A stretch of DNA of 64,000 bases from Chryseobacterium formosum (GTDB taxonomy: Bacteria; Bacteroidota; Bacteroidia; Flavobacteriales; Weeksellaceae), in contig NZ_JAOVZW010000013.1 of assembly GCF_026460885.1 (NCBI RefSeq), positions 310,001 through 374,000 of the forward strand. Reading direction: 5' to 3'. Under the pieces are notes generated by a model. It was not told where the DNA came from. It was given only the letters and a program-made list of their open reading frames with translations, and made no database searches. Of this stretch, positions 44,180 to 53,058 are shown piece after piece. Within the stretch, counting starts at the first letter, position 1, and each line of letters begins with the position of its first letter. A program made the position numbers and the translations under genes.

Positions 44180-45460
44180 ATGAACAAAATGGGAAATTAT
44201 ACGGCAGTTTCAGAGGTGAGTACTTTATTGGTACTTCGTCACAGTAACAATTCTATCGGAATTGTACAGGGAATCGAACAAAACGGAAATTTGATAGACG
44301 TTCAGCCTGACCGAAGTAAGGTTGATACGGTCTTGAGGATCGATTCGTCGGAGAATTCTTTTACGGACTTCTATTCGGATTTTTACCATCAGCTGAAAGA
44401 TCCCTCTGAATATTCATTTTTTAAGGTGAGGGAATTCGAGGAGCACGATACAGCTATAGATTTACAAGAGTACATTGATTGTTTATCGGAGGGTGAGAGA
44501 CAAGATCTGAAAGCGGTTGAAGTGTCTATTGAAGCGGTCGAGTCCATCAGAAATAAAAAGAATGCTGAAAGCGGGTCTTTTGTTTTGAGGAATGGTTTTA
44601 GTAATGGGTCAGATATTATTAATAATAGTTCCCAATACCGCTATCAGATCAAGGATGTGCCGTGGGACACGATGGCTGAATTGGGTCTTTACAGGGAAAG
44701 GTTGGAAGAAATCGGTGCGTTGGATGCTCTGTTAAAAGGCTATAAAACACCGATGTTGATCCCGATACTTTTTAATGATGGGGAAATGGTAAGTCAGATT
44801 GATGCACGCTTGCAGTTGCGGATCGATGATGATGGAGAATTGATCGTTAAGGTGCATCGGGTTTGTAAGAAAGTGGATTTCAGAAAGAAGTTTAAGGGTC
44901 ATAAGTTTACAAAAGAGGATAGGGTCAATCTTTTAAATTCAGGGAATATGGGAAGAGTGGTGGATCTTGTTGATGCGGTTACAGGCGAGATAATTCCTTC
45001 CTTGATAAGTTTGGACAGGATGACCAATGAGCTAATCTCTTTAAGGATGGAATTGGTGAGAATTCCTGATATGCTTTGCGGTGTGAGATTGGATTTGGAA
45101 CAGAAGCAGGTGCTTCTTGATGGGAAAGCTTTGTTTATTGAAAATATGTTGTCGAAGAAGGGAAAGTTTTTTTCTGCAACGGTGCAGTTCAATGCAGATA
45201 GGCAATGGGTGGAGTTTTTGTTTGAGAATAAATTTAGAAGTTCTGGTTTTAGCGAAGTACATCATTCTGAAAGGGAAGTTCCTTCACATTTCAGAGGGGT
45301 TAGGCTTCTTCAATGGCAGATGGATAAGTTGAAGGCAGGGGAGACGGCTTATATCAAGGGGCTGGAGAGTAAAAAAGGGAGCACTTATCAGGGTTATATT
45401 CGTTTTGAAAAGAAGATAGGGGAAATTGTGTTTTCTTTTAAGAATCCGAAGAAGAAATAG
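44180..45460 (+). CDS. DUF3945/DUF4099-type protein, copy 2
   Basis: The 426-residue paralogue of the 29482 gene has the same blocks in the same order: TLLVLRHSNNSIGIVQGI, FYSDFYHQLKDPSEYSFFKV, LLKGYKTPMLIPI, GNMGRVVDLVD, KLKAGETAYIKGL, TYQGYIRFEK. It is paired with RadC. Coding-strand base use is strongly G over C (45301-45360: 21 G, 8 C), the reverse of the paralogue, so the two probably spent their history on opposite replication strands. A good terminator follows (45527). The function of the family is unknown. Confidence 0.86.
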   Translation: MNKMGNYTAVSEVSTLLVLRHSNNSIGIVQGIEQNGNLIDVQPDRSKVDTVLRIDSSENSFTDFYSDFYHQLKDPSEYSFFKVREFEEHDTAIDLQEYIDCLSEGERQDLKAVEVSIEAVESIRNKKNAESGSFVLRNGFSNGSDIINNSSQYRYQIKDVPWDTMAELGLYRERLEEIGALDALLKGYKTPMLIPILFNDGEMVSQIDARLQLRIDDDGELIVKVHRVCKKVDFRKKFKGHKFTKEDRVNLLNSGNMGRVVDLVDAVTGEIIPSLISLDRMTNELISLRMELVRIPDMLCGVRLDLEQKQVLLDGKALFIENMLSKKGKFFSATVQFNADRQWVEFLFENKFRSSGFSEVHHSEREVPSHFRGVRLLQWQMDKLKAGETAYIKGLESKKGSTYQGYIRFEKKIGEIVFSFKNPKKK

Positions 45461-45526
45461 GAGAGTCATGAAGATGTTTTTGGAATTCTAGAGTAAGGGT
45501 GTAATCAATTTAGAATATAATTTTTA

Positions 45527-45560
45527 GCAACCTGCAAGGTCGAAAGACTTTGCAGGTTGC
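45527..45560 (+). terminator. Terminator after the DUF3945-type gene
   Basis: GCAACCTGCAAGGTC (45527-45541), loop GAAA, GACTTTGCAGGTTGC (45546-45560), then TTTG-TTTG. It is a 15-bp stem with one G-T pair and a GNRA-type loop. Lies 67 bases after the stop codon. Confidence 0.8.
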
Positions 45561-45604
45561 TTTGTTTGAGTTTTAACATTGGAAATGGCTGAAGGAAAAT
45601 CGGG

Positions 45605-45680
45605 TGGCAAAAATGCAATTCCTTCCTGCGGTCGGAAACGCATTTTTGCGGAATTTGGAGCAACCATATTTCTAAAACAT
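45605..45680 (+). repeat. 76-bp direct repeat, left copy, flanking the Mrr-like gene
   Basis: Ungapped alignment with 47248-47323 gives 60 identities in 76 positions, ending in the identical CATATTTCTAAAACAT (A copy) / same in B. Similarity continues loosely for another 40-50 bases to the right. The pair brackets 1.6 kb with an Mrr-like gene and a small broken gene. Confidence 0.7.
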
Positions 45681-45750
45681 GGCCTGGTAGGGCTTTGTTA
45701 TGTTTTTGAAAAAAGGTTGCGGAATTTATTATTTATAATTAATTAGTTTT

Positions 45751-46713
45751 TTATAGAGTTTGTTCAAGAAATATTCCCTGTAAGTCATTTAAAGGTGTCC
45801 AAATTCCGGACTTAACTTTTAAGTAAGTTTTACAAAGCGAAATTATTTTTTCTTCATCTCCAAACCTGATACTTTTTCTTTCAAATTCTGTTAAACCTTC
45901 AAGAGCATTTGAAGTAAAACCATATGTTGACAGTAATAATCCGCTTTCACTTTTTTCGTTACAAATGACTTTCAAAAACTCTTTCACATATTTTTGTCCA
46001 ACTTTCTTTTTTGATTTCCAGTGTTTAATCTCAACTAAATATTTTTTTGCATTTCCTTTTTTATTGATTTCTACAATAAGATCTTTGCCTCCATCTTTGC
46101 TTGGTGCTGTGAGTTTTACATCAAAGGCTAAACCTTCAAATAGCTCTGCAATCATTTTTTCCAAGTCTCTCCATTCTAATTTTAGGAGAAAATTAGAATC
46201 TTCAGCAATTTTCTCTATAAATGTTTTACTTACAACTTTAATTATGTCTTCATACTCAAGAAATCCTTGATTAGATTCTATTTCTATTCTAGATGTCCAC
46301 GATTTTAGGTCATCTAGAGTTAATAATTCAACTTTCAAGGGATCAGTAATATTTACAAAACGATAACATGCAGAGGTAAATCCTTTAGGTGCAAATAAAA
46401 TAAGACGGTCATAGGGATAGTTGAACGCAAACGAAACTCTTTCATGTACGCGATCTTCATTGACGCTTTTAGCTGAATTTTGAAGAGAAATGCATATCCT
46501 CTCTTTAGAATCCTGCTTTGTACAGATGAAATCAAATTTACTTGTGTCTGGACTTGGATTAAGTATAGTTGTAAAGCCATCGTTCGATAACAGTTTTGAA
46601 ATTGCTTGATGAAATGTAAAGCAAATTTCTCGATCATCTCTAGGACTTGTTATAGAGTTTTCTAAAACAAGAATATCACGAATTAGTTCATCTTTTTTTG
46701 TTGGTGTCATCAT
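45751..46713 (-). CDS. Mrr-like restriction endonuclease
   Basis: From ATG 46713 the protein has 320 residues. The C-terminal half is an Mrr_cat-type nuclease: LEWRDLEKMIAELFEGLAF, DGGKDLIVEI (D207-D211) and YLVEIKHWKSKKKVG (E228, K230), the D-ExK signature of PD-(D/E)xK enzymes, then GLLLSTYGFTSNA. The N-terminal half is a strand-rich, partly PD-ExK-like sensing domain (CISLQNSAKS). Mrr proteins cut methylated or modified foreign DNA. An in-frame extension to 46794 is rejected because it overlaps the stop codon of the small gene upstream. It lies between two 76-bp direct repeats, so it may be a unit that was inserted or can be lost. Confidence 0.82.
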   Translation of the reverse strand: MMTPTKKDELIRDILVLENSITSPRDDREICFTFHQAISKLLSNDGFTTILNPSPDTSKFDFICTKQDSKERICISLQNSAKSVNEDRVHERVSFAFNYPYDRLILFAPKGFTSACYRFVNITDPLKVELLTLDDLKSWTSRIEIESNQGFLEYEDIIKVVSKTFIEKIAEDSNFLLKLEWRDLEKMIAELFEGLAFDVKLTAPSKDGGKDLIVEINKKGNAKKYLVEIKHWKSKKKVGQKYVKEFLKVICNEKSESGLLLSTYGFTSNALEGLTEFERKSIRFGDEEKIISLCKTYLKVKSGIWTPLNDLQGIFLEQTL

Positions 46714-46750
46714 ATTTTTGAGATACAAACGAATTACTAGTAAAGAGGAC

Positions 46751-47045
46751 TTATTCAGTCCTTTTTTTCTGATGTTCAGCTTTAATTTCTGCATTCAAAT
46801 TGAACGTGAAATCTCTTTCTTCATCCTTAGGATAATCATTAAATACCCAACTTTTAACTTGTGAATATAGAAAGTTCCCGACATTCTTTTCTACTAATAG
46901 TTTGAGATTGATAAGAAATTCTATGTTGATGGGTTTCTTAAATATTAAAAGTGTAATAATTTACTCTTAGTATATCGCTCATCTTACGAACCAGATGAAT
47001 TTCTGAGTCCCCTTTCGTCCAGAGTGTGTTTAGCCCAAATTTCAT
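46751..47045 (-). pseudogene. Small gene before the Mrr-like gene, one-base frameshift
   Basis: From ATG 47045 the frame reads MKFGLNTLWTKGDSEIHLVR, KMSDILRVNYYTF and then stops. Removing one T from a T4 run near 46957 switches to IFKKPINIEFLINLKLLVEK, then NVGNFLYSQVKSWVFNDYPK and ERDFTFNLNAEIKAEHQKKR up to TAA at 46751, 97 residues in all. It ends 38 bases before the Mrr-like start, so the two formed an operon. The sequence is charged and helical with no known motif; a regulator or accessory protein is possible. Frameshift or sequencing error cannot be told apart. Confidence 0.5.
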
Positions 47046-47247
47046 TATGAAAATATTAGTTTTTACAAATATAAAAAACTGTTATGAAGTATGTATAAAA
47101 TAAAAAAAATTGTAAATACTTTAGTAATAAAATATAATTACATTTATTGTCTCTTCCTAAAGTTCTTACGTTGCGCAATTTTGAACCTATAAAACTTTTA
47201 GCTTTATAGGTTTTCTTTAAAATTAATAAGGATTGTGAAGAATGTTG

Positions 47248-47323
47248 TGGTAAAGATGCAATTCGTCTGTGTGATCGGCAACACATTTTTGCTAAGTTTG
47301 ATGCAATCATATTTCTAAAACAT
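47248..47323 (+). repeat. 76-bp direct repeat, right copy
   Basis: Partner of 45605-45680 (60 of 76 identical, same orientation). TGGTAAAGATGCAATTCG ... CATATTTCTAAAACAT. Followed by AT-rich sequence up to the ATPase gene. Confidence 0.7.
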
Positions 47324-47539
47324 AGCTTGATTTTGGCTAGGCTATATTTAAAAAAAAGAGTGCTAAAATTTACAAATTAATATCTTGAGTAATAAATTTT
47401 ACGCACTGACTAAAGATTTATGTTGGAACGATTGAATATTAATAATCTTTTAAAATACAGTAAAAATACCTAGTCATAATTATTTAATTTTGATTAATTT
47501 GCTTCCAAATCCAAGGCAAATTTTAAAATAATTTACATA

Positions 47540-49522
47540 ATGATAACAAGTATTTATTTAAAAGAACACGAATATCTAATAAATAAACCTCAAACATTAA
47601 ATTTTGGTGGTAAGTATCTATATTTTTTTCAACAAATGCATGATAATAATTTAGTTGTTCAGAGAAAACTTAATGATAAATATATTCCTGATTTTTTTAA
47701 TATTTCAGAAAGTAACTCAAGTGTAAACTTATTAAGTGCTGTTGTTGGACAAAATGGCGTGGGTAAATCCACTGTTTTAGATATAATTAGAAGCTCATTT
47801 GTAGAAAATGATTATTCTTTACCATATAATAATTCTGTAATATTAATAGAAGTTGATGGTCAAACTAAAGTTCTACAGTCAGGAAATAGTATTTTACATT
47901 TACAAATTGAAACAAGTGAAGGAATAGATTATGTTTCAATACCAAAAGTAGATCAGGAACAATATCAAAGTATATATTATTCTCCTCATTTTGATTTGAA
48001 GTATAATGATAATTTTAGTGAGATTGATAAGTATGATATTTCTCTGGATCAATTTATAAAAGACGATTTGGCAGAAACAGATAAAAAAGGTACAAATGAA
48101 AATGGCTGGAGATTTGGCTTACATACTGAACTTGTTTTTAAAAACTCAATGCGACAAATCGAATTTTTAAATTCTAATATTTTTAAGGATAATATAGTTT
48201 TCAGAGAAGTATTTAATTTGCCACAGTATGAAACAGGAATACTACATTTTAGGGATATAGAATTCTCAGATTTTCATAACACTCCTTTTGACTTAAGACC
48301 TATAATTGAGCTTATTTTAAAAAAAACTGAAAATGAAAATAAAAATTGGCATCTAATAAGAACATTTGATAAAAATAATAATGTTGAAAATCAAGCAGAT
48401 GTAAATAAGTATTTATTAGAACGGTTTGTTATAAAAGCATTTATCTCTGTTGTAATTCAGCAAATGGAGAAAGAGAACACTTGGTTGCAGGAAGGTAATA
48501 TAGAAGATTCACATAATATGGATAAATTTAAAGATTTATCATCTATTGAACTACTTTTTTACTTTATTAAAGAAAGCTATATTGAGAAAGGAAATTTTAA
48601 AAAAGAAATTTTTAATTATGAAGGTATTATACTATTTTTTGAAAAGCTAAATTTTTTATTTGAAAAAGAAAAAGATCCCAGTAATATCAAAAAACAAAGT
48701 ATCAGACTAAACCTGAATGAGGTTAAGGAGATTATGGAGTTACATAAGAAAATCATTATAAATCTTCTTGATTACTACCCGAAATTTGAGAATCTTGTTG
48801 ATAAGAATAATTATGTAGAGGGCTTTTTATCATTTAGACCAACAGATAGAAATATGAGCTCTGGTGAAAATGCTTTACTTAATTTCTTTTCTAAATTATA
48901 TAGTTTTATTCAGGATAATCTGATAAAAGAAAGCAAATCTTTACATGACAAAGAAAATTATATTTTATTATTAGATGAAGCTGATTTAGGATTTCATCCT
49001 GTTTGGAAAAAAAAATATATTGAAGCAATTTTAAAAACACTACCATATTTTTTTGAAACTTTACAAATAAAACCTAATCTCCAGATAATCATTACAACAC
49101 ATGATCCATTTACTCTGTCAGATTTGCCAATTGATAATGTTGTATTTCTTTATAAAGACAAGGGATATTGTAGTGTAATTTTAGAAAATGATAGAATACA
49201 AAAAACTTTCGGTGCAAATATTACGAATTTATTGGCTCATTCATTTTTTGTAGATGATGGGTTGATTGGTGATTTTTCAAAATCAAAAATAAGAGAAGTT
49301 ATAGATTGGATAAATGAAAATAAAAATTTATCTGAGACTAGAAAATCTACTCCAGAATTTCTAGAGAGATTAGAATATTATAAAAAGGTTATTAATCTTA
49401 TTGATGAAAAGATTACTAAGCTAAAGCTATCAGAAATGATTACAGATTTAGTTCCGGATAGCGAATATTATAATCAAATTATTGAGGACGAAATTACATT
49501 ACTAAGAAAGAAAAAAAGATAA
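47540..49522 (+). CDS. AAA/ABC-type ATPase, Septu PtuA-like
   Basis: The 660-residue cytosolic ATPase has Walker A GQNGVGKST (70-78), an ABC-like signature region (RPTDRNMSSGENALLNFFSK), Walker B YILLLDEADLGFHP (D479, E480) and the switch TTHDPF (H521). It has no TM or nuclease motif, so it belongs to the RecF/SMC-like defence ATPases. Stop and the HNH start are 2 bases apart, a tight two-gene unit. ATPase plus HNH is the layout of Septu (PtuA-PtuB) and related systems, in which the ATPase senses infection and controls the nuclease. Length is greater than usual for PtuA, so this could be a variant. Confidence 0.8.
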   Translation: MITSIYLKEHEYLINKPQTLNFGGKYLYFFQQMHDNNLVVQRKLNDKYIPDFFNISESNSSVNLLSAVVGQNGVGKSTVLDIIRSSFVENDYSLPYNNSVILIEVDGQTKVLQSGNSILHLQIETSEGIDYVSIPKVDQEQYQSIYYSPHFDLKYNDNFSEIDKYDISLDQFIKDDLAETDKKGTNENGWRFGLHTELVFKNSMRQIEFLNSNIFKDNIVFREVFNLPQYETGILHFRDIEFSDFHNTPFDLRPIIELILKKTENENKNWHLIRTFDKNNNVENQADVNKYLLERFVIKAFISVVIQQMEKENTWLQEGNIEDSHNMDKFKDLSSIELLFYFIKESYIEKGNFKKEIFNYEGIILFFEKLNFLFEKEKDPSNIKKQSIRLNLNEVKEIMELHKKIIINLLDYYPKFENLVDKNNYVEGFLSFRPTDRNMSSGENALLNFFSKLYSFIQDNLIKESKSLHDKENYILLLDEADLGFHPVWKKKYIEAILKTLPYFFETLQIKPNLQIIITTHDPFTLSDLPIDNVVFLYKDKGYCSVILENDRIQKTFGANITNLLAHSFFVDDGLIGDFSKSKIREVIDWINENKNLSETRKSTPEFLERLEYYKKVINLIDEKITKLKLSEMITDLVPDSEYYNQIIEDEITLLRKKKR

Positions 49523-49524
49523 TT

Positions 49525-50490
49525 ATGCAATATATAAATATTAATCTTCCCAATATTATTGAGGCAAGGGATAATCATTATCTTTTTATGAGGTATATAA
49601 TTAAAAAAAAGATTAATGGAAAAATTTTTAATGAATCACCTCCAGTTAGTAATATGAATAAGATTCAAAAAGTTAACGGAATAAAAAGTACTATTGCTAA
49701 GTTTTTTAATGATGAAGATAATTTGAGAAAGGTTTTAATCGGTACACCTGATGAACTTGAGGTGATAAAAAATAAGTTTTTATCAACAGGTTTGAAAAAA
49801 TCTTTAAAGACATTGATGAATTATGATAGTTGGATAAAGACGGATGATAAAGCAACATACAGAAATTATAATGCTTATCATTTAGCAGAGAAATTAGATA
49901 TTCCAACTTGTGTTTATTGTAATCGTATTTATACCAAAACTGTAATTAATAGTTCAGGAACAAAAATTACAAGACCAACTTTTGATCATTGGTTTCCTAA
50001 AAGTAAGCATCCATTATTAGCATTATCATTTTATAATCTAATTCCGAGTTGTTCTGTTTGTAATAGTGGAGTTAAAGGATCTACACCTTTTGAAATATCT
50101 ACTCACTTTCATCCATACCATAAAAACCTAATCGAAGATTTTAAATATACATTTAGTTATGATCACAGAGATTATGATAAATTTATATTTAAAATTATGC
50201 CTGATAATAAATTTTCGGAAGTATCTGTTAATGCATTTGAATTAGAAGAGATATTTAAGGCTCATGAAGATGAAATTGAAGATTTACGAAGAATAAAAGA
50301 TGCTTATTCGGAAGATTATATTGATATGTTAGAAAACAATATTTTATCTGGTTCCGGTATTACATTAGATAGAAATGAGGTCTATCGTTTAGCATTCGGT
50401 GTTCATTTTCAAGAAGCTAAATTTGATAGAAGGCCTTTAAGCAAGATGAAAAAAGATATTTTAATAGAATTGGGAATTATTAAAGTTTGA
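49525..50490 (+). CDS. HNH nuclease, Septu PtuB-like
   Basis: The 321-residue protein has the zinc-knuckle HNH core: CVYC (C129, C132), RPTFDHWFPKSKHPLLALS (H155) and CSVC (C176, C179), with NLIPSCSVCN as the typical second knuckle. Flanking parts are helical (N-terminal about 110 residues, C-terminal domain with DLRRIKDAYSEDYIDMLENN). It is translationally coupled to the ATPase (2-nt gap). As in Septu it is expected to cut DNA or tRNA when released by the ATPase. No methylase is paired with it, so regulation by the ATPase is essential for self-tolerance. Confidence 0.82.
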   Translation: MQYININLPNIIEARDNHYLFMRYIIKKKINGKIFNESPPVSNMNKIQKVNGIKSTIAKFFNDEDNLRKVLIGTPDELEVIKNKFLSTGLKKSLKTLMNYDSWIKTDDKATYRNYNAYHLAEKLDIPTCVYCNRIYTKTVINSSGTKITRPTFDHWFPKSKHPLLALSFYNLIPSCSVCNSGVKGSTPFEISTHFHPYHKNLIEDFKYTFSYDHRDYDKFIFKIMPDNKFSEVSVNAFELEEIFKAHEDEIEDLRRIKDAYSEDYIDMLENNILSGSGITLDRNEVYRLAFGVHFQEAKFDRRPLSKMKKDILIELGIIKV

Positions 50491-50554
50491 TTAGTCTGAC
50501 ATATAAATTAAATTTGCCAACAATTATAATTTGCTTACTAAATTTGACTGAAAG

Positions 50555-50600
50555 TTTGTGGTGATATTATAATAATAGATTTCAAAATTTTATTGAAATC
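50555..50600 (+). promoter_or_regulatory. hsdM promoter with overlapping inverted repeat
   Basis: TTTG (50555-50558) - 17 nt - TAGATTTC (50576-50583, 7 of 8 to TAnnTTTG) is a good promoter fit 34 bases before ATG 50617. A perfect inverted repeat GATTTCAA (50578-50585) - 7 nt - TTGAAATC (50593-50600) covers the -7 box and the start region. It could be an operator that keeps the restriction operon off, or a leader hairpin. Confidence 0.55.
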
Positions 50601-50616
50601 ATTAGAATGATTTAAA

Positions 50617-53058
50617 ATGGCAATAAAAAAGTCAGAGTTATACAACTCTCTGTGGAAAAGTTGTGATGAATTAAGAGGGGGTATGGATGCCTCTCAATAT
50701 AAAGACTATGTACTCACACTTTTATTTGTGAAGTACATATCCGATAAATATAAGGGAAAAAAATTTTCAGCCATAAAAGTTCCGGAAGGAGCTTCTTTTG
50801 ATGATATGTTGGCTTTGGTTGGAACATCAAATATTGGAGATGATATTAATAAAAAAATTCTTTATCCAATTAAAGAAGCCAATGGATTAAATGACTTTCC
50901 GGACTTTAATGATGAAGGAAAATTGGGGAAAGGAAAAGATTTAATTGATACTGTTGGCAATCTTATTCTCATTTTTAATTCTCCTGATTTAGATTTCTCT
51001 GGCAATAAAGCAAATGATGATGATTTATTAGGAGATGCATATGAATATTTAATGCGCCATTTTGCCACTGAATCAGGCAAATCTAAAGGGCAATTTTATA
51101 CTCCGGCAGAAGTAAGTCGTATTTTAGCAAAAATTATAGGTATTAGTGGTAGTAACTCTACTGCACAGACAACAGCCTATGATCCCACATGCGGATCGGG
51201 ATCTTTATTGCTGAAAGTAGCGGAAGAAGCGGAAAAAAATATTACACTTTACGGACAGGAAAAAGAGATTGCAACAGCCAATCTTGCTCGTATGAATATG
51301 ATTCTACATGGTAATCCTTCAGCGGAAATTGCCGCAGACAACACACTTTCAAGACCTAAGTGGAAAAATGAACAAGAAACGGGTCTAAGAACTTACGATT
51401 ATATTGTGGCAAATCCTCCATTTTCGTTAAAAAATTGGAGTAATGGCATTAGCATAAGTAATGATGAATATGGTCGTTTTGACTTGGGGATTCCTCCTGA
51501 TAAGAACGGTGACTATGCTTTTTTATTGCATATTATAAAATCAATGCGTTCAGCAGGAAAAGCTGCGGTCGTATTACCTCATGGTGTATTGTTTAGAGGA
51601 AATTCTGAAGGTGAAATTAGGAAAAACATTACTAAAAAAGGTTATATAAAAGGAATTATTGGATTGCCTCCTAATTTGTTTTATGGAACTGGTATACCTG
51701 CTTGTATTATTGTTTTAGACAAAGAAGATGCTGATAAACGTAAAGGAATCTTTATGTTGGATGCTAGTAAAGATTTTGTGAAAGACGGTAATAAAAACCG
51801 ATTGCAAGAAAAAGATATTCGTAAAATAACAGAAATATTCAATAATTTCATTGAGGTTCCAAAATATAGTAAAATGATATCATTAGACGAGATTGCCAAT
51901 GATAAAAATGACTATAATCTCAATATTCCGCGATATATAGACATCCAACAGGAGAGTGATATTCAAGATATTGGTGCTCATTTTTTCGGAGGTATTCCAG
52001 AAAGGGATGTAAAATCGTTTGAGAAATATTGGAATATTTTTCCAGATTTAAAAAACAGTCTGTTTGAGCCCCAAAGAGTTGGCTACTATAATTTAAAAGT
52101 ATCTAATGATGAGGTAAAAAATACAATATTTAACCATCCTCAATTTTTATCTTATAGAAATCAATTACAAAAAACTTTTGATGATTGGATAAAAGACAAA
52201 AAAAGTTATTTTAAGCAATTAAACAAAGGTATACATCCTAAAAAAGAGATAGTCGATTTAGGAGATTCTATTCTAAAAACCTTTAAGAAAGATGCATTAA
52301 TTGACCCTTACAATATGTATCAGTATTTAATGCTTTATTGGGAAGAAGTTATGCAGGATGACTTTTATACTATTGCTATTGATGGCTGGGAAGCTGGGAT
52401 AGAATGGGAAAGGGAAATTATTAAAGGAAAAAAAGGGAAAGATGGAAAAATTGCAAAGGATAAGGCTATAGATGGGTTGGAAGGTATCATAGGACGAATG
52501 ATAACGCCAGACTTATTAATTCAAGAATTTTTTGCTAAAGAATGGGAAACTGTTATTGATTTTGAGGAACAAATTGAAAATGCTAAAGCAGAACTAGAGG
52601 AAATAAAAGAGGAAACAGAAGTAGAAAACGGTATTTTCAGTGATTTGGAAAAAGTAAATCTTACCTCTGTAAAAGGACTTTTGAAACAGCGAAAAAGTGA
52701 GAAAGCTCCAAAAGAAGAAATAGATGTTATTGAAAATTATATTAATCTTAATGAAGCTATATCAAGTTTTACGAAGCTGATTAAAATACAGAAGGAAACT
52801 ATTGAAAAATTAGTGATAGAAATGTATCCAAAATTGTCAGAAAATCACATCAAAGACTTGGTTATAAATAAAAAATGGTTAAAACATTTGGAAAGTTGTC
52901 TTCACGAAGAAAAAGAAAGAATGAGTCAAACACTTACTGGGAGAATTATGGAGTTGGTAGAACGTTATAAAGTTACTTTACCTGAAGCAGAAACAACTTT
53001 AAAGGAATATGAAACCAGAGTAAAGTTACATTTACAAAAAATGGGGTGGCAATGGTAG
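50617..53058 (+). CDS. hsdM: Type I restriction-modification DNA methyltransferase subunit M
   Basis: The 813 residues carry the HsdM N-terminal domain (LYNSLWKSCDELRGGMDAS), SAM motif I DPTCGSGSLL (189-198) and motif IV NPPF (266-269), the marks of an N6-adenine methylase of the type I class. The C-terminal 300 residues add a long helical/coiled part (about 640-810) that is longer than in most HsdM (usual length about 500-550), perhaps contacting S or the extra proteins of this operon. With HsdS it forms the M2S methylase that protects host DNA. The gene overlaps hsdS by 7 bases (ATGGTAG). Confidence 0.95.
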   Translation: MAIKKSELYNSLWKSCDELRGGMDASQYKDYVLTLLFVKYISDKYKGKKFSAIKVPEGASFDDMLALVGTSNIGDDINKKILYPIKEANGLNDFPDFNDEGKLGKGKDLIDTVGNLILIFNSPDLDFSGNKANDDDLLGDAYEYLMRHFATESGKSKGQFYTPAEVSRILAKIIGISGSNSTAQTTAYDPTCGSGSLLLKVAEEAEKNITLYGQEKEIATANLARMNMILHGNPSAEIAADNTLSRPKWKNEQETGLRTYDYIVANPPFSLKNWSNGISISNDEYGRFDLGIPPDKNGDYAFLLHIIKSMRSAGKAAVVLPHGVLFRGNSEGEIRKNITKKGYIKGIIGLPPNLFYGTGIPACIIVLDKEDADKRKGIFMLDASKDFVKDGNKNRLQEKDIRKITEIFNNFIEVPKYSKMISLDEIANDKNDYNLNIPRYIDIQQESDIQDIGAHFFGGIPERDVKSFEKYWNIFPDLKNSLFEPQRVGYYNLKVSNDEVKNTIFNHPQFLSYRNQLQKTFDDWIKDKKSYFKQLNKGIHPKKEIVDLGDSILKTFKKDALIDPYNMYQYLMLYWEEVMQDDFYTIAIDGWEAGIEWEREIIKGKKGKDGKIAKDKAIDGLEGIIGRMITPDLLIQEFFAKEWETVIDFEEQIENAKAELEEIKEETEVENGIFSDLEKVNLTSVKGLLKQRKSEKAPKEEIDVIENYINLNEAISSFTKLIKIQKETIEKLVIEMYPKLSENHIKDLVINKKWLKHLESCLHEEKERMSQTLTGRIMELVERYKVTLPEAETTLKEYETRVKLHLQKMGWQW

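Noticed and set aside
46714..46794. N-terminal extension of the Mrr-like protein from ATG 46794
   Set aside because: Overlaps the stop region of the small upstream gene and reads as that gene's alternative frame (QKLKLNIRKKG).
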